Made by a program: the position numbers and the translations under genes. This document shows, one piece after another, positions 1-6,160 of a stretch of DNA of 10,820 bases. The notes under the pieces are model-generated. The model worked only from the letters and a program-made list of their open reading frames with translations. It did no database searches and had not been told where the DNA came from. Where the stretch lies: the NCBI GenBank assembly GCA_965369325.1, contig CBDUQI010000202.1, positions 1 through 10,820 of the forward strand, read 5' to 3'. This stretch comes from CBDUQI01 sp965369325. GTDB lineage: Bacteria; Pseudomonadota; Gammaproteobacteria; Steroidobacterales; JBCBZW01. Numbering within the stretch: the first letter of the stretch is position 1; every line of letters starts with the position of its first letter.

Positions 1-1479
1 CTCGCGTGGGCGTCCTCGATCGACGGCAACATCGGCTCTGGCGCTTCATTCTCGAGCGCCGCGCTGACGGCCGGCGTTCATACCATCTCCGCGTCGGTCA
101 CTGATAGTGGTGGCCTGGCGGCCTCGGATGTCATTACCTTTACGATCAATGCAACACCCAACGCGCCGCCGGTGGTGAGCATCACCTCGCCGGCCAGCGG
201 CTCGAACTCAACCGCAGGTGACAACGTGACGTTCACCGGCACCGCGACTGACGCCGAGGACGGCGACATCAGTACCGGCATGGGGTGGTCATCATCGCTC
301 GACGGCAGCATCGGCTCGGGAGCATCCTTCTCCACTACCACTTTGTCGGTGGGGACGCACACCATCACCGCTTCAGCCACCGACAGTGGCGGTTCGTCCG
401 ACTCGGATGCCATTACCTTCACGGTAAACTCCTCGCCCGACACGCCGCCAACGGTAACCATTACCGCCCCGGCTGACGGCACCACCGTGATAGCGGGTGC
501 GGCAATCAACTTCACCGCCACCGCGAGCGACACCGAGGATGGCGATATCAGCGCCAGCCTGGCATGGTCGTCGTCTATCGACGGCAGCATCGGTTCCGGT
601 GGGTCCGTATCGACATCGAGCCTTTCGATTGGTACGCACACCATTACCGCTTCAGTGACTGACAGCGGCGGCCTTTCGGATTCGGACTCGATCACGGTAA
701 CGGTCAACCCGCCGACAGGCGGCGATACCGTTATCTGGATGTCTTTCCGTAGCAACACAACAATTCCGGGTGTAGGCACGGTGACCGATGACGATATTGT
801 TTCTTACAACGAGACCACAGGTATCTGGACCAAGCAGTTCGACGGCAGCGATGTTGGCATCGGCGGTCTGGAGATCAGCGCCCTGACGATATTGGCAGAC
901 GGCGACCTGCTGATGAGCTTCACCGCCGCAGGTACGGTTGACGGTATCTCTGTCGACGATTCCGACATTGTGCGATTCACGCCGACTTCTCTGGGCGACA
1001 CGACCGCAGGCAGCTTCAGTCTGTACTTTGACGGGAGTGATATCGGCATGACCACCAACGGCGAGGATGTCGATGCCATCACCCTAAGCGGGAGCGATCT
1101 GGTGATCTCGACCCTGGGAACGATCAACGCCAACGGCATCTCCAACGGTCGCGATGAGGATCTGCTGCTGTTCAGTGGCACGACGGGCTCGAGTACCAGC
1201 GGCTCGCTCAGCGTGTTGTTCGACGGTAGCGACGTCGGCCTCTCCAATTCGGGCGGTGAAGACGTAGATGCAGCCACCTTTACCAGTGGTGGTAATTTGC
1301 TCTTCTCGACGGTGGGTACCTTTGCCGTCACTGGCGTGAGTGGCCAAGACGAGGACATCGTTGAATTCAGCGGATCCTTCGGCAGTTCGACCTCGGGCTC
1401 GTTCGGGATGCGGCACGATCTCACCGCCCTAGGCATCGCCTCGGGTGAGGACATCGGCTCACTGCATATCATCGACTAG
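1..1479 (+). CDS. Secreted Ig/PKD-like repeat protein, 3' end (partial)
   Basis: The frame is open from the first base, so the gene starts upstream; 492 residues are visible. Residues 1-50 finish one Ig/PKD-like repeat, and two complete repeats follow (about 51-143 and 144-236). Each holds an SITSPA- or TITAPA-like first strand, a DAEDGDIS or DTEDGDIS segment, a W-S-S-x-D-G-x-I-G-S-G core and a GTHTITA-S-x-TDSGG end. Residues 240-492 differ: about four Asp-rich repeats of 63-65 residues marked by FDGSDVG at 280, FDGSDIG at 343, FDGSDVG at 407 and a decayed copy near 472, each with an acidic DED, DDD or DDSD turn nearby. Such all-beta, acidic repeats suggest an extracellular, possibly calcium-binding, stalk and beta-propeller-like end; that is inference. 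Related Ig repeats are common in secreted bacterial enzymes and adhesins, and the enzymatic part, if any, would lie upstream. No sorting tail is visible at the C-terminus. Confidence 0.85.
   Translation, partial: LAWASSIDGNIGSGASFSSAALTAGVHTISASVTDSGGLAASDVITFTINATPNAPPVVSITSPASGSNSTAGDNVTFTGTATDAEDGDISTGMGWSSSLDGSIGSGASFSTTTLSVGTHTITASATDSGGSSDSDAITFTVNSSPDTPPTVTITAPADGTTVIAGAAINFTATASDTEDGDISASLAWSSSIDGSIGSGGSVSTSSLSIGTHTITASVTDSGGLSDSDSITVTVNPPTGGDTVIWMSFRSNTTIPGVGTVTDDDIVSYNETTGIWTKQFDGSDVGIGGLEISALTILADGDLLMSFTAAGTVDGISVDDSDIVRFTPTSLGDTTAGSFSLYFDGSDIGMTTNGEDVDAITLSGSDLVISTLGTINANGISNGRDEDLLLFSGTTGSSTSGSLSVLFDGSDVGLSNSGGEDVDAATFTSGGNLLFSTVGTFAVTGVSGQDEDIVEFSGSFGSSTSGSFGMRHDLTALGIASGEDIGSLHIID
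22..708 (+). repeat. Tandem Ig/PKD-like coding repeat, period 279 bp
   Basis: The same core (GACGGCARCATCGGY with close variants) begins at 22, 301 and 580, an exact spacing of 279 bp or 93 codons. The similarity extends through most of each unit at protein level, with many silent differences at DNA level. The exact register without indels suggests fairly recent duplication or selection for a fixed domain length. Further copies probably lie upstream of the window. Confidence 0.9.
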
Positions 1480-1497
1480 GCGCGTTCACGCATCAAT

Positions 1498-1525
1498 ACG
1501 AGGCCGGGGGCAACCCCGGCCTCGT
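1498..1525 (+). terminator. Perfect 12-bp hairpin with GCAA loop
   Basis: Arms 1498-1509 and 1514-1525 are perfectly complementary (ACGAGGCCGGGG / CCCCGGCCTCGT) around a GNRA-type GCAA loop. It sits 18 bp after the stop codon of the repeat protein and just before the TIR gene. There is no T-tract after it, so it is either an imperfect intrinsic terminator, a transcript-end stabiliser or a Rho-assisted end. It separates the two transcription units. Confidence 0.7.
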
Positions 1526-1550
1526 TACGCAGGATCGCGATAGAGATCTT

Positions 1551-2855
1551 GTGCTCTCAATTGCCTTCGCGCGCGACTTGTCGGTGGTGACACACAGCAC
1601 GGGGGAATATTGCAACCTACCCCTCGATGCCATACAGTTTGAGCGGATGATGCTTGGAGCTAGGTTCAGCGGGAGCGAACACCTGAGTACCCCACTAAGA
1701 CGAAAGACACCCATTCAAATCATCGTGGTACGGGCACACGAGGACGAGCTAACCGAGGAGTACTTCGACGCCCTGCAAATCGTGTTCCACGGTACCAGCG
1801 AGTTTCATGCCGCTCATGCGGCAGGCCATCTGTACGACGCAACCGACCTTCAGATACAGGTGCTGGACCCACCGGGGTTGCTCAATAACACGATCAATAT
1901 CGACAAACTGCTCGGTGCTGCGGACATCTCCATTGTGGTGGAGTTAGTGCCATCGGTTGAGACGAAGCATCGTAGCGCCGCCACGCAGGCACTCCAAGAG
2001 GGTGTGGGTCAACAGCGCTACTTAAGGGTGTTGGTACCGCGCGAGCTGGAATTTAACCAGACGCAGCAACGTGACGCCATCGCGCCGGGCGAGTTGGAAC
2101 CTGACCTACGTCCCATGGCCGTGGCTCTGCGCACACTCGGCGTGGCGCGCGAGGCGTTGCAGCCGCAATCTACCACCGACGAATCTCAACCGTTAAAGTT
2201 CTTTATCAGTCACGCCAAGTTGGACGGCATGTCGCCCGCTTCTTCACTCGCGGAGTTAATGCGACGCCTGAGCACGGTTCAGCTAACACCCAATGGCGAT
2301 TCGCCATACTTTTATGACGTCGAAAGTATCGATCGGGGCGAGCGCTGGAAGAAAAAGCTCCGCGATGCGGCGGGCAACTGCGTGTTTATCGCACTGCGCA
2401 CCGATCAGTACGAAAACCGCTTTTGGTGTCAACAAGAATACCTGTACGCCGAACGGGCACACGTGCCCATTGTGGTGGTGGATTTGCGGCGAGGTTACTA
2501 CTACAACTCAGCAAGGCTACCTTTCGAATACGCACCCACGGTCCGCATCTTCGATGCGAATCTGTTGCGAATTATCCTGCATGCCGGCGCGGCCCACTTG
2601 CGTCTGCTTCGCGCGACGTACATGGTGGATTCGGCAGGCGCGCCGAAAGAAAATCGCGTCGTGCTCCCAAGGCACCCCTCTTCTATTTCCCTAAGCATGG
2701 CGGTCAAACGCTTGCAAGCGCAGCGATCCGGGAGCGATTGGGAAGGCCACGTTTTCTACCCTCCTCCCAAGCTCCCTGACTACAAACTGGACTCGTTCAA
2801 ATCCATCTTGGGTGCAGATGTGAACTTAACCTCACTTGATGACATCATGCTATGA
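1551..2855 (+). CDS. TIR-domain protein with unknown N-terminal domain (putative NADase/signal enzyme)
   Basis: 434 residues from a GTG start. The TIR domain spans roughly 214-345: first strand KFFISHAKLDG at 216-226, a YDVESIDRGERW loop at 255-266, the CVFIALRTDQYENR strand and helix, then W292-C293-Q-Q-E296. The Glu in this WCxxE position is the catalytic residue of NAD-cleaving TIR domains, so the active site looks intact. Bacterial TIRs cleave NAD or make cyclic ADP-ribose isomers in antiphage defence. Residues about 54-165 form a separate alpha/beta domain (strands IQIIVV, LQIQVL, ISIVVEL, LRVLV) that I do not recognise. The C-terminal part, with a VFYPPPKLP stretch, resembles as I recall other stand-alone TIR proteins of this type. 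The start is uncertain: no clear Shine-Dalgarno precedes 1551, and an ATG at 1647 (residue 33) would keep every conserved part. It overlaps the SLOG gene by 4 nt. G+C in sampled stretches is close to that of the neighbours. Confidence 0.88.
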   Translation: MLSIAFARDLSVVTHSTGEYCNLPLDAIQFERMMLGARFSGSEHLSTPLRRKTPIQIIVVRAHEDELTEEYFDALQIVFHGTSEFHAAHAAGHLYDATDLQIQVLDPPGLLNNTINIDKLLGAADISIVVELVPSVETKHRSAATQALQEGVGQQRYLRVLVPRELEFNQTQQRDAIAPGELEPDLRPMAVALRTLGVAREALQPQSTTDESQPLKFFISHAKLDGMSPASSLAELMRRLSTVQLTPNGDSPYFYDVESIDRGERWKKKLRDAAGNCVFIALRTDQYENRFWCQQEYLYAERAHVPIVVVDLRRGYYYNSARLPFEYAPTVRIFDANLLRIILHAGAAHLRLLRATYMVDSAGAPKENRVVLPRHPSSISLSMAVKRLQAQRSGSDWEGHVFYPPPKLPDYKLDSFKSILGADVNLTSLDDIML

Positions 2856-3781
2856 CTGCACCCACCTCGATCGCCTGGGTAAATGTCTCTGTCTCTGGTT
2901 GCGAGGAGGCTCACGCTATGGGCTTCAACGAAGCCGTGCTGAACCGCGTCGTTGTGCGGTTGGCGCAGTTCTTCTTGTTCAAAGACTGCCGAATGGTCTT
3001 CGGCCACGACTGGCGCACAGACGGGGTGATGCGGGCCGTGGGGACGCTAGCTGAGATCGCCGCAGCAAACCACACGCTTATCAGCGCTGGCCGCGACCCT
3101 CGAATGCTGAACCTAGTCCCCACGGGTACCGCCCAACTTAGCCGGGTGGCCTTGAACGCACAAAAAGCCTCGGAGGGGATTCTGCGCGTTCACGCCATTC
3201 AGGACATGCAACACAACGCCGACTTGGGCGGACTTATCTCCAGCGTTGCAGCAGATCCAAATCTTGAAGCGTTGTCCGCCCCGTCGCTCAACCGTTGGAG
3301 CGAGACCATACTCGGCAAACTTTGGGTGCTCAGAGCCGCCCTAACCAAACTACTGGATACGGGTGGGCGAATTTGCCTTGGAGGTAAAACCTCCGGCTAC
3401 CTGGGGTACTACGCCGGCGTTGCCGAGGATGCCTATCTTGCCCTCACGGCCGACAAGCCGCTGTATTTGATTGGCGGATTTGGTGGCGCGACCTACGAGA
3501 CAGTTGCCGCGCTGCGGGACGGGTCAGACTCGAATGCGTTAAAGCCCCCTAGCGATCACCAAGCCAACGCGCCCGCCTTAAGTAGCACTGAGGAAGCACT
3601 TGCCAAGCATCTCGCGATTCCACTGAACGGACTCGCGTCAAAATTGGGCGAACTTGGCGTGGACAAATTGTGCGAAACTAACGGACTGAGCAAGCAAGAA
3701 AACGAAGAGCTGTTTGAGTGTTCTGATATCGAACACGCGCTCCAATTGATTTGGATTGGAATGCAAAACCGCAGCAGTTAA
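2852..3781 (+). CDS. SLOG-superfamily nucleotide-sensing protein (TIR partner)
   Basis: 309 residues; the ATG lies in the ATGA overlap with the TIR stop codon, implying coupled translation. It reads as one Rossmann-like SLOG (SMF/DprA-LOG) domain: a first strand WVNVSVSGCEE near residues 9-19, a loop FGHDWRTDG at 50-58 where relatives have the first Gly-rich nucleotide loop, then GGKTSGYLGYYAGVAED at 177-193 and the hallmark DKPLYLIGGFGG at 201-212. SLOG domains bind nucleotides; in Thoeris ThsA the SLOG domain senses the signal made by a TIR protein, and several SLOG families are known to neighbour TIR genes. No signal peptide, membrane segment or fused effector domain is seen. Residues about 236-309 are a predicted helical tail of unknown role. 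By pairing it should bind either a product of the TIR enzyme or an infection-induced nucleotide and control the TIR protein. The family assignment is strong; the function is inferred. Confidence 0.83.
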   Translation: MTAPTSIAWVNVSVSGCEEAHAMGFNEAVLNRVVVRLAQFFLFKDCRMVFGHDWRTDGVMRAVGTLAEIAAANHTLISAGRDPRMLNLVPTGTAQLSRVALNAQKASEGILRVHAIQDMQHNADLGGLISSVAADPNLEALSAPSLNRWSETILGKLWVLRAALTKLLDTGGRICLGGKTSGYLGYYAGVAEDAYLALTADKPLYLIGGFGGATYETVAALRDGSDSNALKPPSDHQANAPALSSTEEALAKHLAIPLNGLASKLGELGVDKLCETNGLSKQENEELFECSDIEHALQLIWIGMQNRSS

Positions 3782-3818
3782 GCGTCAACGTACAACTCCC
3801 CCGCACGGCTTAACTGAA

Positions 3819-3848
3819 CCGCTGGCTGCCCCTTCTGGCAACCAGCGG
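3819..3848. terminator. Hairpin between convergent genes
   Basis: Arms CCGCTGG (3819-3825) and CCAGCGG (3842-3848) pair perfectly. After one C/A mismatch the stem continues as TGCC/GGCA around a 6-nt loop. It lies in the 136-bp gap between the stop codons of the SLOG gene (+) and the VIT-VWA gene (-), so it could end both transcripts. No T-tract follows on either strand. The rest of the gap holds nothing else I can support. Confidence 0.55.
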
Positions 3849-3917
3849 CCCGCACCTTTGCTACGGCCTCCGTTCTTCGGGTGCACCCCACATTGGCATG
3901 CCTATCGATGCGCTGCC

Positions 3918-6011
3918 TCAACCACCCTTGACGACCCCGCCTCGACGACGCCGGTAGAAGGCAACACTCAGCATCGCCAACATCGCCGTAAACCCAACCG
4001 CGCCGCCACCGCCACCACCGTGACGCGTCGATGGACGCGGCTTGGTGTACATCGGCTGATGCTCGTCGACACGGCGACTTTGCGGTGCTTGCTGCGCGCG
4101 CTGCTCCTGCGCGATCCGTTCGTTCGCAACGCGATCACGGTTTGTACGCGCAATTCCCTGCGCGGCGAACACCTCCTCGCGCACCACTATCATTGAGGTG
4201 TAGTCTGTTACCAGCCCGTACTCAACGGCCAGATCTGTGACTGCTCCGCGCGTATCAGCATCCTCGCCGAAATAGTCCATCTTTCTTTGCAGGTTTTCGA
4301 TCGCAGCATACGCCCAGATGCGCTCAAGCTCGGGATTCAGATCGGACTGCTCAGGCATAGAGAACGCCGTTTTGTACTCCACCTCATGCCCCGCAACTTT
4401 GCCGGTCAGGCGGACGTTGGCAGCATCGCCGCCCCAGTAGTGACCCAATATCTGCAGTTGTTCGCCGTGGTACAAACTGCCAATGCGCTCCGGCGTAAGA
4501 TCGGCAATCTTGATTCCGTCAATCTGCACTTTCACATCGTGTAGTGCTGCATGTCGGATCTTTCCCGTCGCCAGCAGCAACTGCCCCGCGATGTCATCGC
4601 TATTGGAGGTTTCCATAGCGAAACCGTTGGAAACCTCGGTCATCGCCTCCAGCAACGGCCGGTTTGCGCTGTTGCCTAGGATGAACGTAAACAAACGCAC
4701 GTCATGCTCGGTCATTACCTGCAGGAACGCAGCTTTCTCAGTGACGCCCACGTTTGCTACGCCATCGGTGACCAACGCGATACCGGAAGATCGGTCGCTG
4801 TCCAACGCCTCCAGCCCGGCGCGCACACCAGCGTACAGATTCGTTCCCCCCTCGGCGTTCAGCGCTCCCACCTGCTGCGCGTATTGAAGAACATTTTCTG
4901 CCGTCGCGTTGGCGAAACCGTGGGTTAGCTCGCGAGCGGAACTGCTGAACGCGAAAATCCGAAATCGATCATTAGGATTCAGCTCACCTAGTGCTCGCTC
5001 TACGCCGTTCGCGAGCGTGGCAAATTTGCCCTGCATGGAGCCCGACACATCCAATACGAAAATCCAATCGCGACCGTTCTCGATCAGCGGCAGATCCTCG
5101 CCCGGAGTAAAGGTCAACATGAAGGTTCCGCGCCCTTGCGGATCGGGCTTATGCGTGACCAAATCTACCGTGCCCGGAAGATCCGGCGTGTGACGCCAGT
5201 ACACTACGATGTCTTCATCCAAATTTGCCGCGCCCGAGGCAGAACTACTCGGCATCACTTGCTGCCCGGCTTCAAGCGCCGCTACCTGTTGCTCGAAATC
5301 CGCGTCCGCGGTGCTCGCCTGCAAGGATTGCAGTGCTACCGTCCAGTGTCCAGCGCCGACCTGGCTCAGCAACGCGTTCGGCTGGCCCGGCAGGCGCAGC
5401 GCATCCACGGGGTAGGAGGACTTCAGCTCGAAATCAAAGCTGAATGTTCCCTGCACAGTATTGTGCACCTCCCAGAACGACTGGCGCTGCTCGTCAACTC
5501 CCCCTTCTTCCAACGGATAAACATAACGGCCGATTCCGGTATCCACGCTGGCACTTTGCACGTAGAGCAACTGCACGCGAACATCGCTGTTGCCGCGCAC
5601 GGGATACACCGAAATGTCGAACGTTCGGTACGCGTCCTTCTCGGCTAGCGCAGTCTCACGCCCGGCCGCTTTTTCCTGCTCGTAGAGCGCGCGAGCCTCC
5701 TGCTTCTTTAGTACCTCGCCAATCACCGGGCGGGCATCGATCCAGTAGGTAAACTGCGCGACCGCCGCGTGCGAGGGCACTGGAAAACTGTACACCGCCT
5801 CCACATCGTTCATGCTGGCGTTCACAAAAACTTGGTCGATCTGCGTGACCACGTACCCATCTTCCACAACCACTTTCACCTTGTGGTCTTTAATCTGCAG
5901 CGATCCCGACTGTCCTTTCGGGATAAGCAAACCTGCGGCTTGGGAAGCGCCTGCTCCCAACAGCGTCCACACGAGCGCGATCAGGCAGAAAACACGTTTG
6001 GATTTCATCAT
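3918..6011 (-). CDS. VIT-VWA surface protein with GlyGly-CTERM-like tail
   Basis: 697 residues from the ATG at 6011, chosen because a GAGGG Shine-Dalgarno (6017-6021) lies 5 nt upstream; a TTG at 6023 is in frame but overlaps that ribosome site. The ATG at 6008 is also possible. Order of parts: signal peptide ending near ASQAA; VIT domain, about 27-155; linker; VWA domain, about 310-480, with a complete metal-binding MIDAS site (D321-x-S323-x-S325, T390, D416); a second beta-rich region to about 625; a Gln/Arg-rich linker; and a tail of six Gly (665-670), a 16-residue hydrophobic stretch and RRRR (687-690). That tail matches the GlyGly-CTERM plan processed by rhombosortase. The domain pair resembles inter-alpha-trypsin-inhibitor heavy chains and the marine proteobacterial sortase-target family. 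Likely exported and surface-attached or released, binding a protein ligand through the MIDAS metal. It is divergent from the TetR gene, which probably represses it. Confidence 0.9.
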   Translation of the reverse strand: MMKSKRVFCLIALVWTLLGAGASQAAGLLIPKGQSGSLQIKDHKVKVVVEDGYVVTQIDQVFVNASMNDVEAVYSFPVPSHAAVAQFTYWIDARPVIGEVLKKQEARALYEQEKAAGRETALAEKDAYRTFDISVYPVRGNSDVRVQLLYVQSASVDTGIGRYVYPLEEGGVDEQRQSFWEVHNTVQGTFSFDFELKSSYPVDALRLPGQPNALLSQVGAGHWTVALQSLQASTADADFEQQVAALEAGQQVMPSSSASGAANLDEDIVVYWRHTPDLPGTVDLVTHKPDPQGRGTFMLTFTPGEDLPLIENGRDWIFVLDVSGSMQGKFATLANGVERALGELNPNDRFRIFAFSSSARELTHGFANATAENVLQYAQQVGALNAEGGTNLYAGVRAGLEALDSDRSSGIALVTDGVANVGVTEKAAFLQVMTEHDVRLFTFILGNSANRPLLEAMTEVSNGFAMETSNSDDIAGQLLLATGKIRHAALHDVKVQIDGIKIADLTPERIGSLYHGEQLQILGHYWGGDAANVRLTGKVAGHEVEYKTAFSMPEQSDLNPELERIWAYAAIENLQRKMDYFGEDADTRGAVTDLAVEYGLVTDYTSMIVVREEVFAAQGIARTNRDRVANERIAQEQRAQQAPQSRRVDEHQPMYTKPRPSTRHGGGGGGAVGFTAMLAMLSVAFYRRRRGGVVKGG

Positions 6012-6021
6012 GGTTACCCTC

Positions 6022-6040
6022 AATTAAACATCGTTTAATT
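6022..6040. promoter_or_regulatory. Operator 1, perfect 8-bp-arm palindrome
   Basis: AATTAAAC-ATC-GTTTAATT is a perfect inverted repeat with 3-nt spacer, directly abutting the GAGGG ribosome site of the VIT-VWA gene. It belongs to the same ATTRAACnnnGTTYAAT family as the two sites further upstream, and its position lies downstream of the predicted transcription start, where a bound repressor would block elongation or the start itself. The likely ligand is the adjacent TetR-family protein. Confidence 0.75.
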
Positions 6041-6063
6041 TTCAATCTTTAAAAACCGCTCTT

Positions 6064-6080
6064 ATTGAACGGCGTTTAAT
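6064..6080. promoter_or_regulatory. Operator 2 of the same family
   Basis: ATTGAAC-GGC-GTTTAAT matches operator 1 with one asymmetry between the arms. Its outer T at 6080 is the first base of the predicted -10 hexamer of the VIT-VWA promoter (6080-6085 on the opposite strand). Its centre is 41 bp from operator 1, close to four helical turns. Confidence 0.75.
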
Positions 6081-6108
6081 TTATACACACTTATTGAACG
6101 ATGTTCAA
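6080..6108 (-). promoter_or_regulatory. Promoter of the VIT-VWA gene
   Basis: Read on the minus strand: -35 TTGAAC (6108-6103), a 17-nt spacer and -10 TATAAA (6085-6080), which differs from consensus at one position. Transcription would start near 6073, giving an untranslated leader of about 60 nt that contains operator 1. Operators 2 and 3 overlap its -10 and -35. Confidence 0.65.
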
Positions 6109-6109
6109 A
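6093..6109. promoter_or_regulatory. Operator 3 of the same family
   Basis: ATTGAAC-GAT-GTTCAAA has perfect 6-bp inner arms (TTGAAC/GTTCAA). It contains the predicted -35 hexamer of the VIT-VWA promoter on the minus strand, and a possible -35 (TTGAAC, 6094-6099) of the TetR gene on the plus strand. Its centre is 29 bp from operator 2. Occupancy could repress both genes. Confidence 0.72.
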
Positions 6110-6122
6110 TAAAGTTTATCGT
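6094..6122 (+). promoter_or_regulatory. Possible promoter of the TetR gene
   Basis: TTGAAC (6094-6099), a 17-nt spacer and TATCGT (6117-6122) form a weak sigma70-type promoter pointing at the regulator. Its -35 lies inside operator 3, which would make the gene autoregulated. The -10 match is only four of six. Confidence 0.35.
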
Positions 6123-6160
6123 GCACACTTGAATGAGCGTATCGACAAGGCCGCGTTGGC

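Noticed and set aside
22..708. CRISPR-like regular repeats
   Set aside because: The 279-bp period is coding, in frame, and diverged at synonymous sites; there are no short identical repeats with unique spacers.
78..779. Long open frame on the minus strand opposite the Ig-like repeats
   Set aside because: It mirrors the repeat structure of the real plus-strand gene and has no domain sense; antisense openness comes from repeated GC-rich codons.
804..1472. Minus-strand open frame opposite the acidic repeats
   Set aside because: Low-complexity Ser/Pro composition produced by reading the repeat gene backwards; no ribosome site or recognisable fold.
2293..2779. Plus-strand alternative frames within the TIR gene
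   Set aside because: They lie wholly inside a coding region with clear TIR motifs in its own frame and show atypical Arg/Pro/Cys-rich composition.
1551..3781. Calling the pair a standard type I or type II Thoeris system
   Set aside because: Type I needs a SIR2-SLOG ThsA and type II a membrane-macro protein; neither SIR2 nor macro motifs are present here.
1480..3917. Mobile element or island boundary around the TIR-SLOG genes
   Set aside because: No integrase, transposase, tRNA, direct repeats or clear base-composition shift is visible; sampled G+C is about 58-60%, similar to the flanks.
3756..4196. 146-residue plus-strand open frame after the SLOG gene
   Set aside because: It is mostly antisense to the 3' end of the VIT-VWA gene and encodes a His/Arg/Pro-rich string without a recognisable domain.
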